This document shows positions 47,681 through 59,780 of a stretch of DNA of 64,000 bases, piece after piece. Position 1 is the first letter of the stretch, and every line of letters begins with the position of its first letter. The DNA comes from Neoarius graeffei (lineage: Eukaryota > Chordata > Actinopteri > Siluriformes > Ariidae): NCBI RefSeq assembly GCF_027579695.1, contig NC_083583.1:24579599-24643598 (forward strand), in the 5' to 3' direction. The position numbers and the translations under genes were made by a program. The notes beneath the pieces were generated by a model. It had not been told where the DNA came from, made no database searches, and saw only the letters and a list, made by a program, of their open reading frames with translations.

Positions 47681-48991
47681 CATACATGTCAACCTATACG
47701 GAATGTCCGTATTTTATATGGATTTGATTCAATAAACGTAGTATACGGGCATACAAATAAAGTTATACGGATTCTTTAAAAAAACTTCAATATTTATTTA
47801 GAGCTATAATCAATTCCCACGATGATAAAAGAGCGCATAACATTTACAAACGTACTGTACACCACAGAAAGCACACACAGCCAGTAAAGAGTCTTATGAA
47901 ATCGCGCGTTATCTTGTGGTAGCGAGACTTCGTTCCACTTCTGATCATGCGCACACCGCATTGCGAGAATCCCGCCAACCGGGAAGTAACATTTTGTTTG
48001 AAACGCGTATTTCCACCTGAGCAACTTTCACTAGCGACTGAAAAGATTCTGAATGGGCACTCCGGCAAAATCAACACAGACACTTGCTGTGACATGCAGC
48101 CTCGTGAGGTATTGGTGCGGAGTGCTAAAAAAGCTGTCATGGAGTACAATTCAGAACATTAGAGTGACACTTTGTGTTTTTGTCAAACATTGGAGCTTTG
48201 TATTCATTCTGAAGGTTTATTGTTATTAATATTGAATAAAAAGTAACTTGGATATATCATTGTTAATTATCATTCAAATTTTAGGTAAATTATTTTAATC
48301 TGCATCTTATAAGGATTTTATAAGGGAAATACGGATTTTGGAGGTTGGTTATACAGGTTTGATTGACTCTGTTATTGAAAGGGTACAGGACTTCAAATAC
48401 CTTGGTGGATATACTAACTGTGATGTGGACATTAACAAGCGTATTGGCCAAGCTTGGGGAGCACTACATTCCCTAGCTAGAGTCTGGAAGTCCCCAATCC
48501 AAAAGTCGACAAGAATGAAGGTATTTAAATCGTGTGTTGAAACCATACTATTGTATGGTTCAGATTCCTGGACGTTAAACCTTTCAAGAACAGTCAGATT
48601 AGATGGCACATATACCAAGATGTTACAAGCCATATATGGGGTATCCTGGAAGGAACATATTATGAATGCCCAACTGTATGGTTCTCTTCCACGCATTAGC
48701 GAAGTGATCCAACGACGACGCCTAGCACTGGCTGGTCATGTGATGCGTAGCAATGAACCTGCTGGAAAGCTCTTGTTGTGGCAGCCAGAATGTAAACATA
48801 GGATTGGTCGCCCTCGTAGTACCTTGAGGCAACTTATCAAGGAAGAAACCCGTCTGAACGATGTTGAACTGGTGAGAGTGATGAACGACAGAGTACACTG
48901 GAGAACACATTTTGTCATGGCATCACCAATGTTGCAAGACAATGGATGAATCAAAGAAGAAAAGAAGATTGACCAAAGGTTGACATGTATG
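47681..48991. mobile_element. element with CATACATGTCAACCT termini, nested
   Basis: Ends CATACATGTCAACCT and AGGTTGACATGTATG are inverted repeats flanked by TGAATA (47675-47680, 48992-48997). Contains a short plus ORF (47947-48162) of unknown kind and a retrotransposon fragment. Confidence 0.75.
48338..48949 (+). pseudogene. non-LTR retrotransposon reverse transcriptase C-terminal part
   Basis: A 203-codon open frame. It shows FKYLGGYTNCDVDINKRIGQ, ALHSLARVWKSPI, CVETILLYGSDSWTLN, LDGTYTKMLQAIYGVSWKEH, YGSLPRISEVIQRRRLALAG and HVMRSNEPAGKLLLWQP. This is the thumb and C-terminal region that follows the RT catalytic domain in RTE-like LINE proteins (FKYLG, LLYGSESWTL, RRLRLAGH-type blocks). 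The YADD active site and the endonuclease are missing because the copy is 5'-truncated. It has no internal stop, so the insertion may be fairly young. Confidence 0.8.
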
Positions 48992-49840
48992 TGAATATAT
49001 CTTTTCTCTGTTACTGTTTTTGTGTTATCCTTTCTTTCTCTGTAAGATCAAAAGATTAGGTGTACTTACTCCATACTTGCTATCGTGGAGTCAAGCCCAT
49101 GCATTCTAAGGCTAAGATAGCTAAGCACTAGCTAGAATAATTTAGTTATCTGTCCAGAAGAATGACGTCATCTAACCTTGCTCTATCTTGCAGTTGCACT
49201 CATTAGGCAGGCTTTCCTTTTCTTTTCCGCTGGCTTTTAGCTGGTGGGAGAACAGAGTCCGCCATGTTTTCCCATGCTGACTTGTTTTGGTTAAAAGTAG
49301 GTCACAAACATGCCCCACGGTGGTCACATGATATTGTTGTTCACTTGCTTCAGCAATTTTCAGAATCATAAAATGCGGGACGCATTTTATCTCAGCAAAG
49401 CAGTGACACGTATACACGGTGCACAGCAGTGCAACACCTCAAAACTCCAACAGCAATAGAAATAAAACATTTTGCCCAGAATTTAACTTTGCAGTCAGAA
49501 CCTTTAAGTCCTTGTCAAATGTTACCTTGAATAACGGATTGGGAATAACAACGAACAATCAGTAAACCTGTTGAGAACGAACAAACTACAAACATGGACA
49601 CCTTGAACTACAGTTCCCAAGAACCACAGCACCCCCTGTCACCAGCCTATTGAAATCAGCTGTCACTCACCTCCCTAATTACCTGTCTCCCTATAGTCCA
49701 CTTGCATGTGACGTCACAGCCGATCCAGATTGTAAACAGACGCCATCTTGTTGGTCAAATGCCATATTTCCGCCATCGCAATTTACCGACACTGACTTTC
49801 GTTGTTTTTCGCCCAAATCTGCAAATATTACCGTGCCACA

Positions 49841-49959
49841 ATGCCGGAGAGTTGTATGGCATATAAATGCCACAACAGGAGAGGTCAGAAATCGGGAAGA
49901 AAGTTTCATAGGCTGCCATGGGACCCTGACAGGCGTGCAAAATGGATTGCTGCTATCAG
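49841..49959 (+). CDS. THAP-domain first exon (copy 1)
   Basis: Starts ATG: MPESCMAYKCHNRRGQKSGR, then KFHRLPWDPDRRAKWIAAI, and ends AG|gtatac. Cys5 and Cys10, the FHRLP box and the KWIAAI tryptophan match the N-terminal half of a THAP zinc finger. The C-x2-H half would be on a following exon, now deleted. Intact frame and start. Confidence 0.8.
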
Positions 49960-50107
49960 GTATACCATATATACAGTAATAGTGACAGACTACTGATACT
50001 TGATCTAACTGATAATATAAAATATTCAACCATAATCGGCTGGTCAGTGCTATACTAGATACTACTGATATATCTAGTATCAGTACTCAATACTTAAGTG
50101 ACTTACC

Positions 50108-50436
50108 CGTCCAATGAGGATTGTTATTTTCTTGTTTACAAGATGCCACATCTGAGGGGGGCTGACAAATCCTGAATTTCTGTAAAGATAACTGTCCAGA
50201 GATTTATAAGCACGCAGTGCTTCACCACTGAACAGCGAGGGAAAGTTAATGAGGTAATTATACACATCTGGGTATTCCACCTCTGGCAGTTCAATATCCA
50301 CTGACACGGTAGTGAAAACTACGTTCGGTAATCGATAAGGGTCACTAATCTGTAGGTCGTTTAATTTAGACATATATCTAGTTATCTGTTCATTAGAAAA
50401 ATGAGCTGTGTAGTCCGTCGGTTGAAATTGATCCAT
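50108..50436 (-). CDS. YqaJ/SWIM-protein-like first exon (copy 1)
   Basis: About 110 codons from MDQFQPTDYTAHFSNEQITR, containing VEYPDVYNYLINFPSLFSGE and LRAYKSLDSYLYRNSGFV, and ending IGR|gtaagt. The YPD-x-x-NYL and KSLD-x-Y-x-x-x-x-GFV pattern is what I recall from the N-terminal part of fish proteins with SWIM zinc fingers and YqaJ-type nuclease domains. Neither domain itself is in this window, so the assignment is by resemblance of the leader region. The frame is open throughout. Confidence 0.55.
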
Positions 50437-51579
50437 TTTGTACACGAGTGCAACAATATTCAGCTGTGTTGTTGACCGACAAGATGGCGGCTGTTTACAT
50501 TCCAGCCGGGATTCGGTCACGTGACTGCAAGAGCTCCATTTAAGCTTCCCTCTCACACACACACCATTGTGAAGTATTGTTCTGCTCTCTCAGTTCATAG
50601 CATGCTTTGTAGTTTCTGACTGCATCTTGAGTTTTTTCTGACCCTTTGCTTTTCATCTCATGTTTTTGCTCTTTGTCTTCCCTCTACTATATTATTTGCC
50701 GATTGCCCGACCCTTGCTAGTTTTCTGACTCTGATTCCAGTCCCGTGTCTTGGCTCTGCTTACAGTTTGTACCCTGCTCTCCTCTGCACATACATCCGTA
50801 AGTGCCTGCACTCTGACACAAACTAAAAATAAATAAAAAAAATAAAATCACTGTGTTCTTAATGATCTCCATTCAATGGGTGGGATATGGTGAATTTTTC
50901 TAAGTAAGTTTGATTAAAAATCATGTTATTCAAGACAAAGGGCAACAAGGATATAAAGATTTGACTGAATAAAATGAAATGACATTTCCAAAGGTTCCTT
51001 TCCAAAACTTTCTCTTTTATCTTGGGCTTCAATTAATGGCAGACAGTGTGTTCGCCTGATTTTAATCCTTAAAAAAAAAAAGGCTTTCTTACATTTAAAA
51101 GTGAATTTTGATCTTTAGCCTTTTAATCTTCTTCCAGAATGATCTAAGGGCTCCTGGTATCTTTAAACCTACATGGGCTTTATGGTGTGAGATGGTAAGT
51201 GATGTAATTGGATGTCTGATTCAGGCAACAGCTGGTTGGGGGGAGGAAACCAAAAGACAGAGTTCAAGCGCTTGACTTGACTGTGTATGGTAGATTGAGC
51301 ATGAACTTGTGGACCTCTGGTAAATGCAAAAGTGCCTTCATAATGTATCATGTACAGCTCCAAATCAGAAAAAAAAAATTGGGAGGGTACGGAAAATGCA
51401 AATAAAGCAGTGACTTTCTAAATTTACTTTGACTTGTATTTCATTGCAGACAATATGAACCCACAATATCTTATGTTTTGTCTGGTTAACTTCATTTCAT
51501 TTGTTAATATACATCAATTCTTGTTGCAGGCTTGCAACACGTTTCTCTGGGCTCGGTGGCATCTGAGCTGGACCATCAT

Positions 51580-51745
51580 GGGAAGCCATGGTCTAAAGGT
51601 TAAAGAAGCAGCTTTGGGACCAAAAGGTCACCGGTTTGATTCCCAGCAGCTTCAGCAGGAAAATGTGTGGGTGGGGGGAGTGAATGAACAGCACTTTCCC
51701 TCTACATCTGTGGTTGAAGGTTTTCAGAATTTCTCTGTGTCTGTG
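51580..51745 (+). mobile_element. tRNA-derived SINE, second family
   Basis: GGAAGCCATGGTCTAAAGG, AGCTTTGGGACCAAAAGG and CCGGTTTGATTCCC match the copies at 10578 and 22690. The 3' half is shortened. Confidence 0.7.
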
Positions 51746-51779
51746 ATGAATAAAGGCAAAAGGTTCCCGTCACACAGTG

Positions 51780-52165
51780 AAAACATGTATTGTGGTCAGA
51801 TGAATCAATATTCCAGGTCTATTTTTGTAAGAAATGGACACCGTGTGCTCCAGACCAAAGACAAAAAGGACCATCCAGACTGTCACCAGCAACAAGTCCA
51901 AAAGCCAGGGTCTGTCATGGTATGGGGTTGTCAGTGCCCTTGGCAAAGGTAATTTTCACTTCTGTAATGGCAGCGTTAATGCAGAAAAGTACACAGATTT
52001 TGGAGCAACATATGCTGTCTTCAAGACAGCATCTTTTCCAGGGATATTTCAACAAGACAATACAAAACCACATTCTGCACACATTACAAAGGCATGGCTG
52101 TGGAAGAAGAGGGTGCCTGTCCCCTCTGTCCCCAGTAGAGAAGGTGTGGAGAACTTTGAAATTAT
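51780..52165 (+). pseudogene. Tc1/mariner transposase catalytic fragments
   Basis: Across shifting frames: MWSDESIFQVYF (first catalytic Asp), GSVMVWGC, then FQQDNTKPHSAHITKAWLW (second catalytic Asp). At least two frame shifts; the third acidic residue region is not readable. Confidence 0.8.
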
Positions 52166-52265
52166 AAATACGATTATGAGGATAAGCCTGTACTGTTGCA
52201 CACCTTAAGGCCTGTTTGCAGGAAGAATGGGACAAAATAATGCCTGAAACACTTCATCACTTAGT

Positions 52266-53196
52266 CAGTGCGTTTACATGCACATCCAAATCGAGCTACT
52301 GTCGGTAATCGAGCAAAGGGTCCCAGCAGGGGTGCCAGAGAAATCCAATCCTACATGCACACAAGGAAATCGAGCTATTGTGTGAGGTACATTGTGCACC
52401 CGAGCCACAGGTGGTGCTACACGCCCCATCGTGTTGGTACACTTCCGGTTGTCGTCATGAAGAAGAGCTATTCAAGAGTATAAACAAAGTTATCCAGTTC
52501 CGTGTTCACAAGTTCCGTGCTCAAGCTGTTAGGCTTACTCTAACAGACTGTATGGCTACAAACTGTCCTGCGCAGACCACTGTTTTGTAAGACAACTTAT
52601 TTTGCACAATTGTATATTTTTCTAAAGTCCATTTTTTGCTTACAAAAAAAATTTTTTTTTTTTGCTTACAATTTAACTTATGTCTTAATAAACACACAAA
52701 AAAGTTCAACTGTTTTGTTTTTATTGACATTCTTCAGATGTTGGACATATATATACACACACACAAATACAATGACTTGTTTATGTACACAATTCACAGC
52801 TATGCAACAGCTGTACAGATGTATTTGGTGATACAGTAAGTGAGCTAAATTTTAACAGTGCAAACAATGCCACAAAAAGAAAAGATTCATGCCATTGTCA
52901 TGATTCGTTGTCATGCCGACCGAGGCTGTTGTGTTTCCCGCTTGTGGTCTCGTCACTCGTCACTTCCGGAAGGGGCAGTGCTGAAGTAAGTAGCTCGACT
53001 ACGTAGCTCGACAGGATATACATGCACTAAGTAGCTCAGCTAAAATCGCATAATCTAGGTCGTGTAGCTCGATTACGAGAAATCAAGTTCGGTTCGATTT
53101 CAGCCGAGCTAAGGTGTTTCCATGGCATTTAGAACTTCGATTTCAGTTGAGCTATGGCAGAAATTCGATTTTCTCTATGTGCATGTAAACGCACTG
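52266..53196. mobile_element. MITE with CAGTGCGTTTACATGCAC termini
   Basis: Inverted ends CAGTGCGTTTACATGCAC and GTGCATGTAAACGCACTG are perfect over 18 bp. The flanks share AGT. Subterminal AATCGAG/GAGCTA motifs recur inside both arms. Inserted in the Tc1 copy. Confidence 0.9.
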
Positions 53197-53417
53197 AGTG
53201 TCTTCAGTCCCTAAAAGTGTTGTGAGAAGGAATGGCAACATTATAAAGTGGTAAATGCTTTACTGTTCCAACTTTTTTTTTTAAATGTGTTGCAAGAATC
53301 AAAATTGAAATAAATGTTTAAATGCAGTAAAACATCAAATAATGTTGATGCGTTGTCTTGAATGCAATATGGTTCCAAGATTATTTACAAATTATTTTCA
53401 AATTTAATTTCAACATA

Positions 53418-53758
53418 GGGCGGCACGGTGGTGTAGTGGTTAGCGCTGTCGCCTCACAGCAAGAAGGTCCGGGTTCGAGCCCCGTGGCCGGCGAGGGCCT
53501 TTCTGTGCGGAGTTTGCATGTTCTCCCCGTGTCTGCGTGGGTTTCCTCCGGGTGCTCCGGTTTCCCCCACAGTCCAAAGACATGCAGGTTAGGTTAACTG
53601 GTGACTCTAAATTGACCGTAGGTGTGAATGTGAGTGTGAATGGTTGTCTGTGTCTATGTGTCAGCCCTGTGATGACCTGGCGACTTGTCCAGGGTGTACC
53701 CCGCCTTTCGCCCGTAGTCAGCTGGGATAGGCTCCAGCTTGCCTGCGACCCTGTAGAA
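53418..53758 (+). mobile_element. tRNA-derived SINE, 3' truncated
   Basis: Complete head GGGCGGCACGGTGGTGTAG and body; it ends at CCTGTAGAAC without the GATGA tail. Confidence 0.92.
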
Positions 53759-53974
53759 CGGTCTATGAGCCTACATTGTTAACATAACAAACTCATTCGT
53801 GTGAGTGAGTTCAAGCTGGCCAGTGACCACAATGTCTACAGAATATGATGGTCTCAGAATATGGTGTTACACCACTTCCGTATCCTTCAGTTTGTCCAAA
53901 AAAAAAAAAAAGCACATGTACAGCTGTCCAGAGGGGCTCAAAGTGCAACTTGTATTTAGGACAGTGGTGTAAAA

Positions 53975-54604
53975 GTCAATTATTCTATCCACATTCACTG
54001 GATATGAGCATTCACCATGCTCTGATTGGCGACTCTACTACTAGGATCTCATCTCATTATCTTTCGCTTTATCCTGTTCTACAGGGTCGCAGGCAAGCCG
54101 GAGCCTATCCCAGCTGACTACGGGCGAAAGGTGGGGTACACCCTGGACAAGTCGCCAGGTCATCACAGGGCTGACACATAGACACAGACGACCATTCACA
54201 CCCACATTCACACCTACAGTCAATTTAGAGTCACCAGTTAACCTAACCTGCATGTCTTTGGACTGTGGGGGAAACCAGAGCACCCGGAGGAAACCCACGC
54301 GGACACGGGGAGAACATGCAAACTCCGCACAGAAAGGCCCTCGCCGGCCACGGGGCTCGAACCCAGACCTTCTTGCTGTGAGGCGACAGCGCTAACCACT
54401 ACATCACCGTGCCGCCCTCTACTACTAGGATATCAGCTCATATACTGTGAGTAGAGGAAAAACAAAATGGCAGTGTGTATTGCTGAACCAACCAAGGATG
54501 AAATAAAAACTCTACTTGAAAACAAAACCCCAAAAATACAAAAAAAAAGCAACAAACTATGGAATAAAAGTATTTAATGATGATAAGAACATCTTTTTTC
54601 AAGA

Positions 54605-54652
<48 letters not shown>

Positions 54653-54895
54653 GCATTTTTCACAAATTGCTACTGTCATTTCACTGGTTTGTTTACATTC
54701 TAAGCGTAAATTATTTTGTCGGACGTTTTGTGTAAAGTTTTTATTTCCCAAATTTGCAAAAAATAAAAATAAAAATGCTCTGTTTTTCAAAATCCAGTGA
54801 ATGTGGATAGAATAAAACAGTTATTCCACTCAATCTCATCATACATTACCTCATGTGCGACTCGATTTTGTGGAATAACTGTTAATTATACTCCA
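53975..54895. repeat. inverted-repeat element, CTATCCACATTCACTGG family, copy 3, split by SINE
   Basis: Left TTCTATCCACATTCACTGG and right CCAGTGAATGTGGATAGAA (54796-54814), followed by the second palindrome CAGTTATTCCAC / GTGGAATAACTG. An (ATT)n tract is at 54605-54651. Confidence 0.75.
54048..54417 (-). mobile_element. tRNA-derived SINE, full length with 14-bp duplication
   Basis: Perfect flanking repeat TCTACTACTAGGAT (54034-54047, 54418-54431) inside the fold-back element. Confidence 0.95.
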
Positions 54896-54999
54896 CAACT
54901 CGAGGGGGAGCTCTGGAGCAAAAACTACCAATTCTCGCATAATGGGGCTTTAATACTACATTCTTATAATAAGCTCTCAAATAATGATTGCTTGTCAGC

Positions 55000-55229
55000 A
55001 ACATTAACAAACAATACTGAAGAGTTATTAAATGTTCGTTCTGTAAAAGAACATCCCATATGACACACGGTTGAGAAAAGAGAAGACTCTGAGGATGTTA
55101 GCTAGCGAATTAGCTGGGATGAAAGGCAGTTCCTCTGAGAGAGGCAGAGTCCTTGGGGTCTTGCCTCAGGCAAAACACGGGAAATGAAGCTCCAGACATT
55201 GAGATGCAGAAAATTCAGTGCCTGGATCT

Positions 55230-55274
<45 letters not shown>

Positions 55275-56075
55275 CTTATATTTCTCTTCTATTGGTATTT
55301 TATTGGCAAAGCTTCCATGTTTTCTACTTCTTTTTTTTTTGGTAATATATTTCCCAGAAGTGTTGTGTCTGTATTCCACCTCTGCCTGTTTATGTTTTGC
55401 CCTTGAGTATAAATATGCCTCTTTTATGTGTTTGCCTGCCATTGATGTCAGCATGGGATCTTGACAATGATTCTTGGATGAGTCCAAATAAACCCAGTAA
55501 CATTTAAAGACATTTATACAAATGTGCATGTCAGATGGTATGTTATGACTGTTCTTAAAACATCAAACAAAAATGAACGAACGTTTATACTGTTCTTTTT
55601 CTTCTAATTTGTCTGGACTGAAGAGATCAAACCGGTCATAACGGTAATGAAACTTTAAGGGGAGAACGCCATGTCTAAGGAAACCAGACATCCAGAATAA
55701 AAATTCATTTCATCTTTGTACCATAGAGACTCAGCATGGAGTCAAATAAATGACACCTGACTGACAAACTGGAAATATTTTTTTTCTGCTCAGATGCTTG
55801 CTACAGCATATAAGTGCATTTATGACACATCCTGATGATGTTTTGACTAGTACATTCAAGACAGCTGGGAACTCGATATTTTCAGAACGTACTACTTCCC
55901 ACCTCTGTGTTCCTGAGACCTCACAGTAAATCAGTGTGTATTTGGTTTCGGTATGAATATAAAAAAGCTCCTGAGTAGCTTTTAAACTGCCAGCAAAGGC
56001 CTGTTTAGGTAATGCTTTATTTAAGGAATAAAACACACTGTGGTGTGATGTTACAGGAATATAATCAATGACAGA
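55000..56075. other. non-genic sequence with a (CT)n microsatellite
   Basis: (CT)n at 55229-55271 gives a spurious serine/leucine ORF. Nothing else recognised. Confidence 0.6.
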
Positions 56076-56077
56076 GT

Positions 56078-56410
56078 AGGCGGCATGATGGTGTCGTGGT
56101 TAGCACTATCGCCTCACAGCAAGAAGGTTCTGCGTTCATGGCCTTTCTGTGTGGAGTTTGCATGTTCTCCCCATATCTGTGTGGGTTTCCTCTGGGTGCT
56201 CCAGTTTCCCCCACAGTCCAAAGACATGCAGTTAAGTTAACTGGCTACTCTAAACTGTCCATAGGTGTGAATGTGTGTGAGTGGTTGTTTCCCAAGCCTG
56301 GAAATGGGAGGGTTGTGGCAGGAAGGGCATCTGGTGTAAAACTATGCTCCAATTAATATGAAATATGGATCAGTGGGGTCCACATGGCAGTACCCTGACC
56401 TAGCAACAGT
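56078..56410 (+). mobile_element. tRNA-derived SINE, diverged
   Basis: Head GGCGGCATGATGGTGTCGTGG and CACAGCAAGAAGGTTCTG. The B box is partly deleted. A different 3' end with GGAAGGGCATCTGGTGTAAA is shared, inverted, with 61860-61960. Confidence 0.75.
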
Positions 56411-56554
56411 GCTGGACAAGGGAGAAGATGATGAACGAAGGACAGAGTGTTTTCATGCTTTTACCACCCTGAAGTTGATTATTAGTACATCTGGCTGACA
56501 GGCAATGAGCTTATGCCATCATCTGTTGTCCATTGTCCGTCCATCATCGTCCAC

Positions 56555-57000
56555 ATTTCACAAAAATCACTTCTCTCTCAATTATTCACCCATTTTTATT
56601 ATTTTTGGCAGGAAGGTAGGTCTGCCTGGGGTGCATATAGCTTCTACCCAAATTTGCATTATTACAATTAATAATGAAGATATGGAGTAATTAAGCCCCA
56701 ACGAGCAGTTTCCACACAAATTGCTTCTTCTCCCTCAATTCTTCACCGATTTTGATTCTTTCTGGCGTGAAGGTATGGGTACCAAGGGTGCATATAACTT
56801 CTACCCAGATTTGCTTAATTACAATTATTAATTAAGTTCTGGACTAATTAAACCTTAATGAGCAGTTCAACAAAAATCACTTCTTCTTGGTTAATTCCTC
56901 GTCGTTTTGGATTCTTTCTGGCAAATTGGTCAGTATTCCTAGGGTGTATATAGCTTCTATATATAGCTTGTATATAGTGTATATAGCTTGCAACATTTAT
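56555..57000 (+). repeat. three diverged tandem units of about 150 bp
   Basis: Each unit repeats a TTCTTTCTGGC-like motif, GGGTGCATATAGCTTCTACC, then TTGCATTATTACAATTA and AACGAGCAGTT. Units begin near 56565, 56730 and 56885; the third decays into TATATAGC repeats. Confidence 0.7.
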
Positions 57001-57544
57001 TGTGCAAGGTGGCCCAATTTACATTGTTCCTTCTGGACTAGACTGGGCCGGAGTGAGCTAGGCCATCTTTGAAGGTCTAGTTTTCCTATATCAGCACATC
57101 TTGATTGGTTTTATTCCTTTTACATCACAACAATCTGCCAACACTAAGTTATTTTTTTACTTATTAAAGGCCAACACATCATAATTTTTATACATTTATA
57201 GTTAAAGTTACTGCCACAGAAACAACCACAAAACACGTTGGTATCAACATGTTCCCTTCTGCTATAGCAGCTATAAATAGTCTCTCTTTTGTTCCCTTGA
57301 AGCTTATAAGGAAACAAAAATGCAGCTCGAGATGTTGCAAAGAAACTGCAAACCCCTCCATCCTGAAGTCTTTCACATATTTGAAAAGTTATAGCTTTAC
57401 ACAACAATTACACTTCATTTTTTTTACCCCTTTGTTACCCATAGTAGGGTACATGAATTGGTGCCGAAAGTCATCTCAACAAATATGGTCTTGATACGTC
57501 AAAGCGTTTCTGAGATGGGGGAAAAAATTAATCCTTTAAAAAAA

Positions 57545-57735
57545 TCCGGGATCCAGAAGGTGACCTGGATCACAGCCAAAATTTAATGGATTGTTACTTG
57601 TGCCCAGTCACACCTCTGGAAAAAATTTCAGAGCAATCCGTTCATTACTTTTTCCGTAATGTTGCTAACAGACAAACCAACAAACAAACCAACGCTACCA
57701 AAAACATAACCTCCTTGGCGGAGGTAATAAGATAA
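57545..57735 (+). mobile_element. probable RTE-type LINE 3' end
   Basis: AATCCGTTCATTACTTTTTC, GTTGCTAACAGACAAACCAA and ACCTCCTTGGCGGAGGTAAT match, from memory, a widespread fish retroelement tail. It could be a SINE with the same tail. Confidence 0.5.
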
Positions 57736-57739
57736 TAAG

Positions 57740-58715
57740 ACCAAAAATGCAGCTTGAAGCCATTCCTGTATCTGACTATTACAAAGTTTCAACACTAGAT
57801 ACTCCATTTAATAATAATGAAGTTGGTGTTATTTCTATAAGTTGTTACGATAGAAATGCCACTGTTAGAATGAGCAGATTAATATGAACCATGTTGAGCA
57901 GTGTTGTCTATGAAAATGAATTAACCCTGAAGTAAATTTATTTTGAACAACTAGAATGATAAATTAAATATCGCTGTGGTATAATTATTTTCAAAAAGGG
58001 TATGTAGAAGGTAGATGGCAGTTATTCACCATTAAAAACACAGTACTGTATTTGCTCTGACTTTGAGTAAGATGTGGTATTATCTGGAGGGCGAGTCAGC
58101 AGTTGGAAACTTTGCAGTTTTGACTGAATGTTTTTAACCCAGCTAACAATTTTATGTTAGCACAGGATTCCTGAGTGTTACAGTTCAAGGAACGTTTGGT
58201 TCACTTGCTGAACATTTTTACTTGTAAGTACATACAACTAAATCCATAATGTATTTCTTGTCGAACTTGGAATGTTGCCTCCGTTGTGAAACTCTCATTA
58301 AAGCAGATGTTATTAGAAGAGAACAGGATTATGAATTTTAGAACCTTAAAATATCAGGGTGGTTTTTAAGAACCTGTTGAATATCTGCAGAAAATTCGAA
58401 TAAGAGAAAAAAAAAGAGAGAGGATTAACGGTGGCTACTTTGAAGAATCTAAAATATTAATTAATTACTTATTTTTCATAAACACTTTTTCACATAGTTC
58501 TGTGTGTTCCATATGCTGTTTCAGAGTTTTGGTGTCTTCAGTATTATTCTGCAGTGTAGAAAATGATTATACAGAAAAACCTATGAATGAGTAGGGGTGT
58601 ATAAACTTTTGACTGGTATGGCGTATATACTACAAAATCACTGATACTGTATAAATCACTTAAGGATTTAATTTGCACTTTCAAAATCTACCTCTTCCCT
58701 TGGTTCATTACACAT
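57740..58715. other. non-genic sequence, nothing recognised
   Basis: AT-rich, no ORF of note. Confidence 0.5.
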
Positions 58716-58842
58716 CTTGTATTGCTGGGTTTCACGTGACGTCACATCCGCCTCATTAGTTAATCAAAACTTTAGCTGGTGGTCTACCAAAGCTCAGTTG
58801 ATAAAGCATTTGTAAGGAGAAGGTGCATTGCTCGCATGAAAA

Positions 58843-59059
58843 ATGCCTTACGCTTGCATTGTTTTAGGTTGTTCGAATTGATCAAACTGTGAAACTGATA
58901 AAAGTTTCTTCGGGGTTCCTTATGAACTAATAAAAAAGGGTGAACGAACACAGGATTTCACAAAAAGATGTCGAGAAAGGTGGCTTTTGAACCTCTTACT
59001 GAAATCGAAGGGAGCCGAGTCGAAGCATGCTCGAGTTTGCAGTGATCACTTGGTGAAAG
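58843..59059 (+). pseudogene. THAP-domain first exon (copy 2), one nonsense codon
   Basis: MPYACIVLGCSN, then TGA at codon 13, then SNCETDKSFFGVPYELIKKG, TKRCRERWLLNLL and HARVCSDHLVK before the donor AAAG|gtttgt. Cys5, Cys10, the RW tryptophan and the C-S-D-H ligands are present, so it is a longer exon than in copy 1 and covers the full C2CH set. One stop aside, the frame is open. Confidence 0.8.
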
Positions 59060-59453
59060 GTTTGTATCTCCCTCTCAGCTCTGTCCTTAGTGTTTTCCAA
59101 GTACTTTTCCTGCTATGTGTCGTTATTTTACGGTACTTTTTTTAGTCACAAAGTGCTAAAGTCCCCAGCTGTTTCTTTGTTTACTCCTCACGAAGTCCAT
59201 ATGCATGAAGGTTGCAACAAAATTCTTACCCAGCCATACAGTTACAGTGCACCGTGATCACTTCTCCGTCCTGTTTAACTAAGATCCAGGTCTTTAAAGA
59301 GGTTTCTGATGATGTTTGTGAATGATTTACCTGAGAGATAAGAGCCAACGCGAGTGAGAATCAAGCAAACTGTTGTTTGTTTACACTTCAACTTGCAGCA
59401 CTTCGTTGTAAAGACGTGAACAAAAAGCTTTAAAAAAAAAAAAACATACTTAC

Positions 59454-59780
59454 ACGGGCAAAAACAATCCAGGATTCATTCGGCAGCGACTTGATACCGA
59501 GGTCCTTCACCCAGCCACATACAAAAAAGTTGTAAGCCTCCATACTCTTCCACGCTTTCATCTGTTTTGCGGTGTAGAAGGACGTCTGCAACACCAGATA
59601 CTTCGAGATGTCGGGGAACTCGACTGAAGGGTAGTTTTCGAGATCGTATGACAAATCCTTCTTTCCCAGACTGTAGGGGTCGATTCCATTGCACATAGCA
59701 ATCTTCTGAATAGATCTAAAGCGAGCAGTGGCTTCTAGATTACGAGCGTACTCTGATAACTTATCGCTAGTTATTTGCAC
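59454..59780 (-). CDS. YqaJ/SWIM-protein-like first exon (copy 2)
   Basis: 109 codons from MQITSDKLSEYARNLEATAR: GIDPYSLGKKDLSYDLENYP, VEFPDISKYLVLQTSFYTAK, MKAWKSMEAYNFFVCGWVKD, and ending IVFAR|gtaagt. It aligns with copy 1 at YPxVEFPDI-x-x-YL, the K-x-x-KS-x-x-x-Y block and the position of the splice donor. The frame is fully open. The function of the full-length protein is inferred only by resemblance to fish SWIM/YqaJ-containing proteins. Confidence 0.6.

Larger units (their letters stand above)
47326..49503. mobile_element. TTAA-flanked element (AGGTGCTGACTGCAAAG termini)
   Basis: Inverted ends AGGTGCTGACTGCAAAGT and ACTTTGCAGTCAGAACCT, each beside TTAA (47322-47325, 49504-49507). Host of the nested element at 47681-48991. 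Confidence 0.85.
49690..50540. mobile_element. THAP plus YqaJ-like two-gene element, copy 1
   Basis: Ends TTGCATGTGACGTCAC (left) and GTCACGTGACTGCAA (right) are related inverted repeats. The element holds a THAP exon on plus and a second exon on minus that face each other. No exact target duplication was fixed. Confidence 0.65.
51355..53330 (+). mobile_element. Tc1/mariner-like transposon with SINE and MITE inserted
   Basis: Left end CAGCTCCAAATCAGAAAAA after TA (51353-51354). Internal transposase pieces at 51780-52165. Interrupted by a SINE (51580-51745) and a MITE (52266-53196); host sequence resumes at 53197. The right end is unclear. Confidence 0.75.
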
